From CATOSP01 sp965237775 (lineage in GTDB: Bacteria > Chloroflexota > Dehalococcoidia > Lucifugimonadales > UBA3495), in contig OZ250155.1 of assembly GCA_965237775.1 (NCBI GenBank), positions 3,100,001 to 3,164,000 of the forward strand: a DNA stretch of 64,000 nt, written 5' to 3'. This document shows, piece after piece, positions 8,413 through 17,309 of this stretch (its first letter is position 1; each line of letters starts with the position of its first letter). The position numbers and the translations under genes were made by a program. The notes under the pieces were generated by a model. That model saw nothing but the letters and a program-made list of their open reading frames with translations. It ran no database searches and was not told the origin of the DNA.

Positions 8413-9597
8413 TTACCGGGCGGACGCTTCCGCCAATTCAGAGGCAAAGTCTCGGGATTCGGTGTTTTCCAACGCCTGCTGGACCAGCTTCTCCATCGGA
8501 AGCACCGATTCAAGCCGGGCGACGGTCTCCAGTTTGGCATGGGTCTCTGGGTGCCGGGGCACGAAGAGGGAACAGCAGTCCTGGTCCGGCAAAATCGAGA
8601 TGGGGAAGGTCCCAAGGTCTCGGGCCACGTTGATGATCTCTTCCTTATTGAAGCCTATAAGAGGCCTGAGCACAGGCATGTTGGCAACCACGTCGATGGC
8701 GGCCAGGTTGTCGAGGGTTTGAGAGCTCACCTGTCCGCAGCTTTCGCCGGTGATAATCGCCTTCGCCCCTCTCTTCCGGGCCAGGGCCTCGGTTACCCTC
8801 ATCATGAAACGCCGGTAGAGGATAACCCGGTAGGCCGGAGGTGTAGCGAGGATAATCTGCTTCTGCGCTTCGCCCATTGGGACAAGAGAGAGATGGGAAC
8901 TGAATTGATGCCGGGTGAGCATCTGGGCCAATTCACCCGCCTTTTCGATGGATGACCTGTCGACCAGAGGGTAGCTGTGGAAGTGTACGAAATGGACCCG
9001 GCATCCCCGCTTCATCATTTGCCAGGCCGCAACCGGAGAGTCGATTCCACCCGACAGCATCGCCGACACTAGGCCGCTGACCCCGACGGGCAACCCTCCG
9101 TAGCCCTTTACCTCGTCGAAGTAGACCAGAATTTCCTTGGGCAGCACTTCCAGGAAAATCTGAAGCCCAGGACGTGTCAGGTCCACTCGTGCGCCTGTCA
9201 GGTCTTTGACGTATTGCCCAACATCCCGGTTGATCGCCTCGGAGGTTATGGGATACCGCTTGTCCGCCCGGTTGGTGGTAATCCTAAAGGACTCAAACTC
9301 GAACTCTTTCAGGTGGGAGGCCAACATCCCTTTGACCTTGTCCAAGTCCCAGGGAGCGGAGTAGCTCTTGTAGAATTTGGCCACGCCGAAACAGTCCTGG
9401 ACCTGACGCCTGACCAATGGCCAGGCGTCCTCGTTCTCCAGCGTAAGACCCACCATCATCTGACCTTGCCACACCCTCGCCACACCCGTTCCCCGGGTGG
9501 CGGAGCGCAGGTTTTCCACCAAAATCCGCATGAACCAGGGACGGTTCTTGCCTTTAAGGGCAAGCTCGTGGGTCTTTACTATGACGTGGGTTTCCAT
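8413..9597 (-). CDS. thiI: tRNA 4-thiouridine synthase ThiI (short form)
   Basis: A 394-residue enzyme that adenylates and thiolates U8 of tRNA and, in many bacteria, donates sulfur for thiazole synthesis. Order: ferredoxin-like N-terminal region, THUMP domain to about residue 165, then the PP-loop ATPase with SGGIDSP at 182-188. GESCGQVSSQT at 284-294 and PDQDCCSLFVPRHPET are typical; Cys341 or Cys342 corresponds to the acceptor Cys344 of the E. coli protein. The C-terminal rhodanese domain of the E. coli enzyme is absent, as in many Firmicutes and Archaea, so sulfur must come from another carrier. Its TAA is in the same frame as, and just before, the isoprenoid synthase. Confidence 0.95.
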   Translation of the reverse strand: METHVIVKTHELALKGKNRPWFMRILVENLRSATRGTGVARVWQGQMMVGLTLENEDAWPLVRRQVQDCFGVAKFYKSYSAPWDLDKVKGMLASHLKEFEFESFRITTNRADKRYPITSEAINRDVGQYVKDLTGARVDLTRPGLQIFLEVLPKEILVYFDEVKGYGGLPVGVSGLVSAMLSGGIDSPVAAWQMMKRGCRVHFVHFHSYPLVDRSSIEKAGELAQMLTRHQFSSHLSLVPMGEAQKQIILATPPAYRVILYRRFMMRVTEALARKRGAKAIITGESCGQVSSQTLDNLAAIDVVANMPVLRPLIGFNKEEIINVARDLGTFPISILPDQDCCSLFVPRHPETHAKLETVARLESVLPMEKLVQQALENTESRDFASELAEASAR

Positions 9598-9811
9598 GTG
9601 GGGCCTATTCTACTCCAATTGGGAGACCGAAGGAGAAGGCACGCCCGAAACGAGCCAAAGCCCCACCTAAATACAACACTGGAGTTGCCCCCACCGACCC
9701 GGCACGCGATGGACAGTCCCTATTTTGCGAAATAGGGCTATTTAGAAGCGGATTTACCCCGTCAACCACCACGCAAGAAACGGCCATGCTCGACTTGGAA
9801 AACGGTCCCTG

Positions 9812-11194
9812 TCACGAAAACATGTCCTCTTTGATGTCGAGCACCTCTTGCCTCAAGTCCATGTCCTCGTTGATCTCGCCGTTGATCTTGCCCGCCCCAT
9901 GGATGATGGTGGCGTGGTCACGGCCTCCAAGGAACCTCCCAACCTGCGTTGGGGACATCTCCAACTCGTGGATCAGCAGGTACATAGCCACTTGACGAGC
10001 CCGCGAGACTTTCCTGGTCCGTCCCCGGGCGATCAGGACGTTCGGCGTCAGGCCGTAATATCTGGCCACGGCTTCCAAAATGTCCTCGGGATTGATGGAC
10101 TGGCGGCTGTCTTCCGGCCTCGCATCTTCAAGTATCCGGGTCGCGTTTTGCACCGTGATCGGAACGTTCATGAGCTGGGATTCCGCGACCATCCTGTTCA
10201 AGCTTCCCTCCAGGTCGCGAACACTCCGGCGCACCCGTTTGGCTATCAGTTCGAGAATGCTGTCGTCGACCCTGACCCCCATGTCATGCGACTTGGACGA
10301 AAGTATCGCCATGCGTGTTTCAAGGTCAGGGACCTGGATGTCGGCCGTGAGCCCCCATTGGAACCTGGATCGGAGCCGGTCTTCCAGCAGAGTTAAACCA
10401 TGTGGCGGCCTATCCGAGCTGATCACCACCTGGTTGCCCGAAGCATGCAGGTCGTTGAATGTGTGGAAGAAGCTCTCATGGGTCTGCTCCTTGCCACTGA
10501 GAAACTGAACGTCGTCAATCAACAGCACCTCGAGGCTACGATACCTATCTCGGAATTCCTCGGTTGTCCTCGTGCTGATGGACGAGATGAACTCATTGGT
10601 AAACTGCTCGGACGTAACGTACCGGGTCGACTTGCCCCTGCTGGCGCAGACGTGGCCTATGGCATGCAGCAAGTGGGTCTTACCCAGCCCGACTCCGGAA
10701 TACAGGAACAGCGGGTTCCATGAGTCACCGGGAGCGTCGGCCACAGCCTTTGCCGCGTTGTAAGCGAACTGGTTCGAAGACCCGATGACAAACGAATCGA
10801 AAGTATATCTCAGATTGAGATTGGGCCTCGCCGCGCTAGCGTAAACGGGACGCCGCTCGTCGGTGGCCTCCCAGTATCGTTCCTCCCAGGTCCCATCCTC
10901 GTAGTGGCCGCTCCCGGCTGGTCCCTGGTTGCCCAGCACCTGGAACTGCACTACAAGGGGCCGCTGGGTCACCTTCTCGACTATAGTTTGGATCGCATGG
11001 TATTGGCGCCGCTCAAGCCACTCCACGGCAAACGGCGTTGGCGCACCCACTACGAAGGTGCTGTCGTTATACGAGATTCCTTGGGTCCGCTTTAGCCAGG
11101 TCTCGAAAGTCGGCTTGGGGACCTGTAGTTGTAGCTCCCCTAATACAGCCCTCCAGACTTCCTTGGTTGATAAATTGGTAGATAATTCGGACAT
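9812..11194 (-). CDS. dnaA: Chromosomal replication initiator DnaA
   Basis: A 460-residue AAA+ initiator that binds DnaA boxes and opens the origin. Domain I spans roughly 1-80, a short linker follows, Walker A GVGLGKTH is at about 167-174, Walker B LLIDDVQFL at about 224-232, and the domain IV signature GRDHATIIHG at 424-433. I choose the ATG at 11194 over the GTG two codons earlier because GGGGGA is then 9 nt upstream. It is not next to dnaN, recF or gyrB, and no perfect DnaA box is visible on either side, so the origin is probably elsewhere or diverged. Confidence 0.97.
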   Translation of the reverse strand: MSELSTNLSTKEVWRAVLGELQLQVPKPTFETWLKRTQGISYNDSTFVVGAPTPFAVEWLERRQYHAIQTIVEKVTQRPLVVQFQVLGNQGPAGSGHYEDGTWEERYWEATDERRPVYASAARPNLNLRYTFDSFVIGSSNQFAYNAAKAVADAPGDSWNPLFLYSGVGLGKTHLLHAIGHVCASRGKSTRYVTSEQFTNEFISSISTRTTEEFRDRYRSLEVLLIDDVQFLSGKEQTHESFFHTFNDLHASGNQVVISSDRPPHGLTLLEDRLRSRFQWGLTADIQVPDLETRMAILSSKSHDMGVRVDDSILELIAKRVRRSVRDLEGSLNRMVAESQLMNVPITVQNATRILEDARPEDSRQSINPEDILEAVARYYGLTPNVLIARGRTRKVSRARQVAMYLLIHELEMSPTQVGRFLGGRDHATIIHGAGKINGEINEDMDLRQEVLDIKEDMFS

Positions 11195-11200
11195 GTCCAC

Positions 11201-11696
11201 ACATCCCCCGATGAAGCAGCCGAGTCCCTCCCCTCGGCGACAGAGTAGGCGGGCTGGACTGCTCGAACATGCCGATCATAGAAAAGCTCCGCAGCGTCAA
11301 CGTGTTCTGGTAAGGGTCGAGGTCCAACCCGGCAGATATTTATGCCAAGAATCGATGGTCCGACCCGTCAAGGACAGGATGGACCGAACGGCCCGGGACG
11401 AGCCTAAAACGCGTTAGACCCGCCCCGAAATCCATGTAGCAGACCCGACCGCCACCAGCCCCATCACCATGCTATGCGCGGCAAATTAGCAAGGATTCCG
11501 GGATCTTGTCAATGCGAAACTGGCCGAATATTTTCGACTTTTCCAGGCTCAAATCGTGCCTGGTATCTGCGCCGCCGTGGGCACCTCTCGAGGGTGGGGT
11601 GGGTACCCCCCATTACCACAGGCGCCAGCGCCGTTTGCGGCTCTCACGACTGACGTATATAATTGCGGACATCGTCGGCCGGTCGAGAGGTTTACC
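11201..11696. other. Long intergenic region between dnaA and E1 alpha
   Basis: About 500 bp between divergent genes without a convincing ORF. It holds a TTGACA box on the minus strand at 11512-11507 with a weak TAATTT 18 bp downstream (possible distal dnaA promoter), a GC-rich palindromic patch around GGGTACCC at 11601-11608, and the E1 alpha promoter at 11635-11663. I looked for TTATCCACA-type DnaA boxes and AT-rich unwinding repeats and saw none. Confidence 0.5.
11635..11663 (+). promoter_or_regulatory. Sigma70-like promoter for the oxoacid dehydrogenase operon
   Basis: TTGCGG at 11635-11640, a 17-bp spacer and a perfect TATAAT at 11658-11663, placing the expected transcription start about 25 nt before the ATG at 11697. 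Confidence 0.65.
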
Positions 11697-12746
11697 ATGG
11701 CCCAAAGGGGGGATTCCAACTCCGAAAATCCCGGTGACGCCCGCGCCAGCGTGGCTGAACCGGATATTTCTTTGCCCCAAGGGCTATCCTCCCAAGACCT
11801 GATAGACACCTACGCCAAGACGGTGTTGGCCCGGACCATGGACGAACGCATTTGGGCCCTGAACCGGCAGGGGAAGGTGCCAATCGCCGCCTCATCCCAA
11901 GGCCACGAAGCGGCCGAGATAGGTAGCCTCTTGGCGGCTCAGAAGGATGGCCGCACTTTCCTTTTCCCCTACTACCGGGACCTGGCCCTGAAGATGACCG
12001 CCGGGCTCACAGCCACCCAAGTTATGCTGTCATTCATGGGCAAAGTTGGCGACCCGTACAGCAACGGCCGCCAGTTTCCGCTCCAGGGCGCGGACCTCCC
12101 CCGCAACATCATCCAGATATCCAACGTAGTCGGCGCGGGCCTCACACAATCAACGGGATACGCCTTTGCTTGCAAGATGCTGGGCGACGACACAGTGGTC
12201 CTATGCTACTTCGGCGACGGCGCGTCCAGCCAGGGCGAGACCCACGAAGCGATGAACTTCGCCGGCGTACATAGCCTTCCCGTTGTGTACATCTGCGAAA
12301 ACAACCATTACGCCATCTCGGTGCCTCAACGCCGCCAGATGGCCGTGGACGACGTGGCCTCTCGCGCGGCCAGCTACGGCTTTCCCGGAATAGTAGTCGA
12401 TGGGCTGGACATGCTTGAGGTCTATACCGCAACGAGGGAGGCCATTGGACACGCCCGCAATCAGGGGCCGGTCTTGCTGGAGATGAAGGTCGAGCGGTTA
12501 ATGCCCCATACCACGGATGACGATGACCGCCGCTATCGCCCTCCCGAAGAGCTTGAGGATGTCCGCAACCGTGACCCCGTCTTGCGGCTCGGGGCCTTCA
12601 TGGTGGAACAGGGTTTTCTCACGGCAGACCGTGTGGAAGAGATCAAGGCCGAAGCCCTCCGAATCGTGGACCAAGCCACCGACGAAGCCGAGTCCGCCAG
12701 CCCTCCAGACGTGTCGACCCTGTTCGACTCGGTCTACGCACCCTAG
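11697..12746 (+). CDS. 2-oxoacid dehydrogenase E1 component, alpha subunit
   Basis: A 349-residue ThDP-binding subunit that, with the beta subunit, decarboxylates a 2-oxoacid (branched-chain, pyruvate or acetoin) and transfers the acyl group to E2. The ThDP motif begins at GDG (173-175) and ends at the NN pair 202-203 (CENNHYAIS). The start is the ATG at 11697 with GAGAGG upstream; the longer open frame would run into the promoter. A Ser/Ala-rich 25-residue leader precedes the core. It is the first gene of a four-gene operon. The segment SSQGHEA near residue 67 resembles branched-chain rather than pyruvate E1 alpha, but specificity is uncertain. Confidence 0.92.
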   Translation: MAQRGDSNSENPGDARASVAEPDISLPQGLSSQDLIDTYAKTVLARTMDERIWALNRQGKVPIAASSQGHEAAEIGSLLAAQKDGRTFLFPYYRDLALKMTAGLTATQVMLSFMGKVGDPYSNGRQFPLQGADLPRNIIQISNVVGAGLTQSTGYAFACKMLGDDTVVLCYFGDGASSQGETHEAMNFAGVHSLPVVYICENNHYAISVPQRRQMAVDDVASRAASYGFPGIVVDGLDMLEVYTATREAIGHARNQGPVLLEMKVERLMPHTTDDDDRRYRPPEELEDVRNRDPVLRLGAFMVEQGFLTADRVEEIKAEALRIVDQATDEAESASPPDVSTLFDSVYAP

Positions 12747-12754
12747 AGGGATCC

Positions 12755-13738
12755 ATGGCTGAGAAAAGCGTAATAGAAGCGATTCGGGACGGGCTGCGCG
12801 AAGAGATGCGCCGCGACCCATCCGTGTTCCTAATGGGTGAGGACATTGGACGCCGGGGAGGAGTCTTCCTCGCCACCCAGGGCCTCATCGACGACTTCGG
12901 CGAGGAACGGGTGATCGACACTCCCCTGGCGGAGGCGTCCATTGTCGGTATGGCATTGGGGTGCGCGTTCCGGGGGCTGCGGCCCATACCGGAAGTCCAG
13001 TTCTCCGACTTCATCTGGCCCACCATAAACCAGCTTGTCGGTGAGGCCGCCCGGGCCTGCTACGGCAGCAACGGCGCGTTGCAGGTCCCGATGGTGGTGC
13101 GGGTACCCTACGGCGGAGGGATTCGTGGCGGGCTGTTCCACTCCCAGAACGTCGAGTCGCTTTTCTTCCACACCCCCGGCCTCAAGGTGATCGCCCCTGG
13201 GACTCCTTATGACGCCAAAGGATTGCTCAAATCCGCCATCCGCGACAACAGTCCAGTTGTGTTCTTGGAGCATAAGAAGACCTACCGGCTGGTCAGGGGT
13301 GAGGTCCCCGACGATCCTTACACCCTTCCCCTTGGCGACGCCGACATCAAGAGACAGGGCAGCGGAATCACTGTGGCAACCTATGGCTTGATGCTCCATT
13401 ACTGCCTGGAGGCCGCGGAACTGGTAGCCAGGGAAGGAATTGACGTCGAAGTAGTTGATTTGCGGAGCCTCTGTCCACTGGACAAGGATACGGTGCTGGA
13501 GTCGGTGAAAAAGACCGGTAAGCTGATGATCGTCCACGAGGACAACATCACTGGAGGCGTGGGAGCCGAAATTGCGGCCCTGGCGGCGGACGAGGCGTTC
13601 GAGTACCTGGACGGGCCGATTACACGTGTCTGCGGCCCGGACGTTCCCACCATGCCCTTCGCCCAAAGCCTCGAAGACGCGTATATGCCAAACACCGAGA
13701 AGATTGCCGAAGCGCTGCGCAAGCAGGCTGCGTACTAA
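12755..13738 (+). CDS. 2-oxoacid dehydrogenase E1 component, beta subunit
   Basis: A 327-residue transketolase-like beta subunit, the heterotetramer partner of the preceding gene, which ends 8 bp upstream. It shows the pyrimidine-domain segment MGEDIGRRGGVF (with Glu that activates ThDP), the FRGLRPIPEVQFSDF segment, the YGGGIRGGLFHSQ loop and a C-terminal transketolase_C domain beginning near GSGITVATYG. Length and order are those of BCKDH/PDH E1 beta. Cytoplasmic, part of the multienzyme complex with E2 encoded next. Confidence 0.94.
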   Translation: MAEKSVIEAIRDGLREEMRRDPSVFLMGEDIGRRGGVFLATQGLIDDFGEERVIDTPLAEASIVGMALGCAFRGLRPIPEVQFSDFIWPTINQLVGEAARACYGSNGALQVPMVVRVPYGGGIRGGLFHSQNVESLFFHTPGLKVIAPGTPYDAKGLLKSAIRDNSPVVFLEHKKTYRLVRGEVPDDPYTLPLGDADIKRQGSGITVATYGLMLHYCLEAAELVAREGIDVEVVDLRSLCPLDKDTVLESVKKTGKLMIVHEDNITGGVGAEIAALAADEAFEYLDGPITRVCGPDVPTMPFAQSLEDAYMPNTEKIAEALRKQAAY

Positions 13739-13755
13739 GGACAGGTGGCTGGACC

Positions 13756-15102
13756 TTGCCCGTAACCATTGAGCTTCCCCATGTAGGTGAGTCCGTCGTC
13801 GAAGGCACCATCGGCAAGTGGCTCAAGCAGCCAGGCGAGTCAATTGCCAGGTTCGAGCCACTGGTCGAGGTAATCACCGACAAGGTCACGATGGAGGTCC
13901 CATCCCCCGTATCTGGGTCGCTGCTGCGCGTCCTGGCCGAAGAGGGGGAGACCCTGCCAATGGGGGCGCCGATCGCCGAGGTCGAGACCAACGAGCCGGT
14001 TGGGTCCACTCCTTCAGCGGCGCAAGGCCAACCCGCCAGTCCATCCCGACGCGCGGCTGCGAACTCTCCCCAGCACGCCGGCACAACCGGCTACTTGCTC
14101 CGCGATGTGGCCCCAGTCGGCCCGACCGGCGGTGGCGCGGGCGCTCCCGAAGCCCTGGAAGCTCAACAGGCCCCGCCAGCCAGTTCAAGAGAGACGGCGC
14201 GCCACTCCCCCGCCGTCCGCCGCTTGGCCGGCGAACATGGCGTGGACCTTTCCCGCGTGGCGGGCACCGGGATGGGAGGCAGAATCACCAGGGACGACCT
14301 GCTCAGGTACATCGAGGGTGGTCCCCAACCTGCGGCCCCAACTGCCGCGGCAACCGTGCAAAGACCCGCCGTGCCCCCAACCCCTTCGGCGGAAAGCTCC
14401 GCGGCAGACGAAGAACACGTGCCGTTAACCCCTATTCGGCGGATGATCGCCGAGGCCATGGTCAAGAGCGTTACCCAGATACCCCATGCCTGGAGCTCCG
14501 TCGAGGTGGATGTCACCGGGATAGTCGCTCTGCGAGGTCAGATCAGGTCCGCGTTCGAGCAGCGGGAAGGGGTCGAATTGACCTACCTTCCCTTCATCAT
14601 CAAGGCCGTGGTGGAATCCCTGAAAGAGCACCGGACCCTTAACGCGTCTTGGGGTGGGGACAAGATCATCTTGAAACGCCGGATCAACCTCGGTATAGCG
14701 GTCGCGGCCACGGCAGGGCTCATCGTCCCAGTAATCCACGACGCCGATCGCCTCAGCATCGCCGGCTTGGCAGCCGCCGCCCGAGACCTTACCCTGCGCG
14801 CCAGGCAGAACAAGCTGATCGTGGACGACGTGCAAAATGGTACGTTCACACTCAACAACACCGGCGCGTTGGGCTCGGTCGTTTCCTATCCGATAATCAA
14901 CCACCCACAGGCGGCTATACTCACTACCGAAGCGATTCAAAAGCGGCCTGTGGTCCGCAACGACGCCATAGCAATTCGCTCGATGATGAACCTTTGCCTT
15001 TCGTTCGACCATCGCATAAACGACGGATCGGAGTCGGGCGCGTTCCTGCAATCGGTCAAGGCGCGGCTCGAAGCCGTGTCCCCCGACACTCCAATCTACT
15101 AA
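13756..15102 (+). CDS. 2-oxoacid dehydrogenase E2 (dihydrolipoamide acyltransferase)
   Basis: A 448-residue E2 core protein starting at TTG, 17 bp after E1 beta. Single N-terminal lipoyl domain with the lipoylated Lys43 in ITDKVTMEVP; Pro/Ala-rich linker with scattered charged residues to about 148; E3/E1-binding domain 150-187 (HSPAVRRLAGEHGVDL); second linker; catalytic domain with the active-site HRINDG at 419-424 (His419, Asp423). A single lipoyl domain fits branched-chain or acetoin complexes and many bacterial pyruvate complexes. The E3 subunit is not in the window. The gene downstream supplies octanoyl groups for Lys43. Confidence 0.93.
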   Translation: MPVTIELPHVGESVVEGTIGKWLKQPGESIARFEPLVEVITDKVTMEVPSPVSGSLLRVLAEEGETLPMGAPIAEVETNEPVGSTPSAAQGQPASPSRRAAANSPQHAGTTGYLLRDVAPVGPTGGGAGAPEALEAQQAPPASSRETARHSPAVRRLAGEHGVDLSRVAGTGMGGRITRDDLLRYIEGGPQPAAPTAAATVQRPAVPPTPSAESSAADEEHVPLTPIRRMIAEAMVKSVTQIPHAWSSVEVDVTGIVALRGQIRSAFEQREGVELTYLPFIIKAVVESLKEHRTLNASWGGDKIILKRRINLGIAVAATAGLIVPVIHDADRLSIAGLAAAARDLTLRARQNKLIVDDVQNGTFTLNNTGALGSVVSYPIINHPQAAILTTEAIQKRPVVRNDAIAIRSMMNLCLSFDHRINDGSESGAFLQSVKARLEAVSPDTPIY

Positions 15103-15111
15103 CCCTCGTAC

Positions 15112-15786
15112 ATGCCTCCGCTCCCAGAGTGTCAAGTCCTTTCCCTGGGCACCATGGACTACCTGGACGCTTGTGACTTCCAGGTTGCCCTCGCTGCGGA
15201 TGTGCGCCAGGGGGTCCGCCCGAACACCCTTCTATTCGTGGAACACCCCCCGGTGTATACCCGCGGCCGCCTGAGCAAGACTGAACACTTCCTGGTTTCC
15301 CCTGAGAAGCTGAAGTCGATGGGGGTCGACGTCTACGACACCGACAGGGGAGGGCTCGTAACTTTTCACGGTCCGGGGCAACTAGTAACCTACCCAGTGG
15401 TGGACCTGCGCCAATGGGGCGGGCCGGTGAAATACGTGAGGACATTGGAACAGGTCATCATCGACGTGTTGGCCGACTTCGACCTGGCCGGATACACCAT
15501 TGAGGGGATCACCGGCGTTTGGGCGGGTGACGCCAAGATAGCCTCGATTGGTGTGAAGATCAGCCGGGGCGTCGCCTATCACGGACTTGCCTTGAACGTG
15601 AATACCGACCTCACATATTTTGACCACATCGTCCCATGCGGCCTCCATGACTTGGAAGTGAACTCAATTGCCCGCCTCATCGGACATCCGGCGGAGATGG
15701 AGATGGTGCAATACGGCCTGGCCTACCACTTCGGCAACCGTATGGGCTTACGAATGGTGGAAGCGCAGCCAACGTCCAACCCTTAG
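15112..15786 (+). CDS. lipB: Octanoyltransferase LipB
   Basis: A 224-residue enzyme that moves octanoate from acyl carrier protein to lipoyl-domain lysines. The signature RGGLVTFHGPGQL is at residues 79-91; the catalytic Lys142 is in AKIASIGVK and the acyl-accepting Cys176 in IVPCGL, so the Cys/Lys dyad is complete. It begins 9 bp after the E2 stop, without an obvious ribosome site, suggesting translational coupling. Co-location with its substrate E2 is functionally sensible. LipA is not seen here. Confidence 0.95.
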   Translation: MPPLPECQVLSLGTMDYLDACDFQVALAADVRQGVRPNTLLFVEHPPVYTRGRLSKTEHFLVSPEKLKSMGVDVYDTDRGGLVTFHGPGQLVTYPVVDLRQWGGPVKYVRTLEQVIIDVLADFDLAGYTIEGITGVWAGDAKIASIGVKISRGVAYHGLALNVNTDLTYFDHIVPCGLHDLEVNSIARLIGHPAEMEMVQYGLAYHFGNRMGLRMVEAQPTSNP

Positions 15787-16101
15787 CCGACCTCTCCTCC
15801 CTGACAAGAGCACAACAAGGACCGGCGCTATGGCTTACCACGGGCAGTTGCCGGAGCCATCGGCGGAAGTTTTGGGTAGGGTTCCTGGGTCGCAAACAGG
15901 GAAATCCTCGGCTCTTGCCGCTACGTAGAGTCCGACACCCTTTGTCGACCTCTGGAAAAGGCTCAATCCAAGACAGCGCCCACCCTATATAAGTCGATTT
16001 CGACAAGCTGGCAGGCAGCCGGTATGATTGGGCCACGGCGGTCATCTTACTTCCATGGCCAACTGGGAGCCCGCCGACAATCTTCACCCGAGGAGTGGTA
16101 A
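15787..16101. other. Intergenic region between lipB and aminotransferase
   Basis: 315 bp with no supported gene. It contains the promoter at 16000-16028 and an AT-rich TATATAAG at 15986-15993; no hairpin terminator for the lipB operon could be identified with confidence. Confidence 0.4.
16000..16028 (+). promoter_or_regulatory. Sigma70-like promoter for aminotransferase
   Basis: TCGACA at 16000-16005, a 17-bp spacer and TATGAT at 16023-16028, about 74 bp before the ATG at 16102. Confidence 0.5.
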
Positions 16102-17283
16102 ATGCCGGTCTCGAATAAAGTGCGCGGGTTCATGGAACAGGGCGGCTGGATCCGCCAAATGTTCGAGGCGGGGATCGCCCTGAAGGCCCAGTATGGAGAA
16201 GAGAATGTATTTGACCTGTCGCTGGGCAATCCGGTGGTCGAACCCCCGGAAGAGTTCCACCGGGAGATTCGCCGCTTGGCCGATAGCCCTATCAAGGGGA
16301 TGCACCGGTACATGCCCAATAACGGCTATGTCGAGACCCGCCAAGCCGTTGCCGACAATCTGACGGCGGAGACCGGCCTTACCTTCAGCGCCGGGGACAT
16401 CCTGATGACCTGCGGCGCAGCCGCGGCCATCAACGTGACCCTGAAGACCATCCTCAACCCCGGAGACCAGGTAATCATCCTCGCCCCCTACTTCGTGGAA
16501 TACGGCTACTATGTGGACAATCACGCGGGAGAGGCCGTGGTGGTCTCTACAAACGAAGACTTCCAGCCGGACCTAGAAGCGATAGAAGCGGCCATCAACA
16601 CAAGGACCCGCGCTCTGATAGTCAATTCCCCCAACAATCCGTCCGGAGTCATCTACTCCGCCGAAACCCTTCAGCAGCTAGGTGACCTTCTGGACCGAAG
16701 ACAAAGGGAACTGGGCGTGGAGATCTTTTTGATTAGCGACGAACCCTACCGCCGTATCATCTACGATGGTCAGATCTACCCTCACGTCTTCCCCCATTAC
16801 GAAAACACAATCGTCGTCAACTCCCACGCCAAGGACCTGGCGCTGCCCGGAGAACGCATCGGTTACGCGGCGATCAGCCCGTCTTATCCACATCGCCAGG
16901 AGTTGGCCGACGGACTGGCTTTCTGCAACCGCACACTCGGGTTCGTAAACGCGCCGGCATTGATGCAACATGTGGTGCGCGCCCTGCAAGGGGTCACCGT
17001 GGATGTCGCGGACTACCAGCGAAAGCGGGACTTCCTCTATTCCCAGCTAACCGAAATGGGCTACGATCTGATTAAGCCCCAGGGCGCGTTCTACCTGTTT
17101 CCCAAGGCGCCCGGAGGTGATGACCTGGCCTTCGTCGGCGCCCTACAGGAGAGTAACGTGCTAACGGTGCCAGGCCGGGGGTTTGGGACGCCCGGCCATT
17201 TCCGCATCTCTTACTGCTTGGAAGACTCGGTCCTTGAAGGAGCGATGGACGGCATGGCAAAGGCTATTGAGAGGTTCGGGTAG
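16102..17283 (+). CDS. PLP-dependent aminotransferase, class I
   Basis: A 393-residue fold-type I aminotransferase. NSPNNPSG at 175-182 contains the Asn that contacts the cofactor, Asp213 and Tyr216 lie in SDEPYRR, and Lys244 in NSHAKDLALPG forms the Schiff base. The C-terminal Arg that binds the substrate carboxylate is probably in HFRISY. A GAGGAG site precedes the ATG. The usual SHSKDL motif is SHAKDL here. Closest by motif to aspartate/tyrosine-type class I enzymes, but the donor amino acid cannot be specified. It stands alone behind its own promoter, converging on the Uma2 gene. Confidence 0.92.
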   Translation: MPVSNKVRGFMEQGGWIRQMFEAGIALKAQYGEENVFDLSLGNPVVEPPEEFHREIRRLADSPIKGMHRYMPNNGYVETRQAVADNLTAETGLTFSAGDILMTCGAAAAINVTLKTILNPGDQVIILAPYFVEYGYYVDNHAGEAVVVSTNEDFQPDLEAIEAAINTRTRALIVNSPNNPSGVIYSAETLQQLGDLLDRRQRELGVEIFLISDEPYRRIIYDGQIYPHVFPHYENTIVVNSHAKDLALPGERIGYAAISPSYPHRQELADGLAFCNRTLGFVNAPALMQHVVRALQGVTVDVADYQRKRDFLYSQLTEMGYDLIKPQGAFYLFPKAPGGDDLAFVGALQESNVLTVPGRGFGTPGHFRISYCLEDSVLEGAMDGMAKAIERFG

Positions 17284-17309
17284 GTGAAGGGCCGTGTCGG
17301 CGCCGGAAC

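Noticed and set aside
7327..9597. ThiI-isoprenoid synthase fusion by read-through of the TAA at 8413-8415
   Set aside because: Although the frames match, the two activities are unrelated and the synthase N-terminus is complete shortly after the stop; separate initiation is more likely.
9605..9787. 60-aa frame between thiI and dnaA
   Set aside because: No ribosome site, no recognisable feature, and composition typical of non-coding sequence.
11201..11696. Chromosomal origin next to dnaA
   Set aside because: No consensus DnaA boxes, no AT-rich repeats, and no dnaN nearby.
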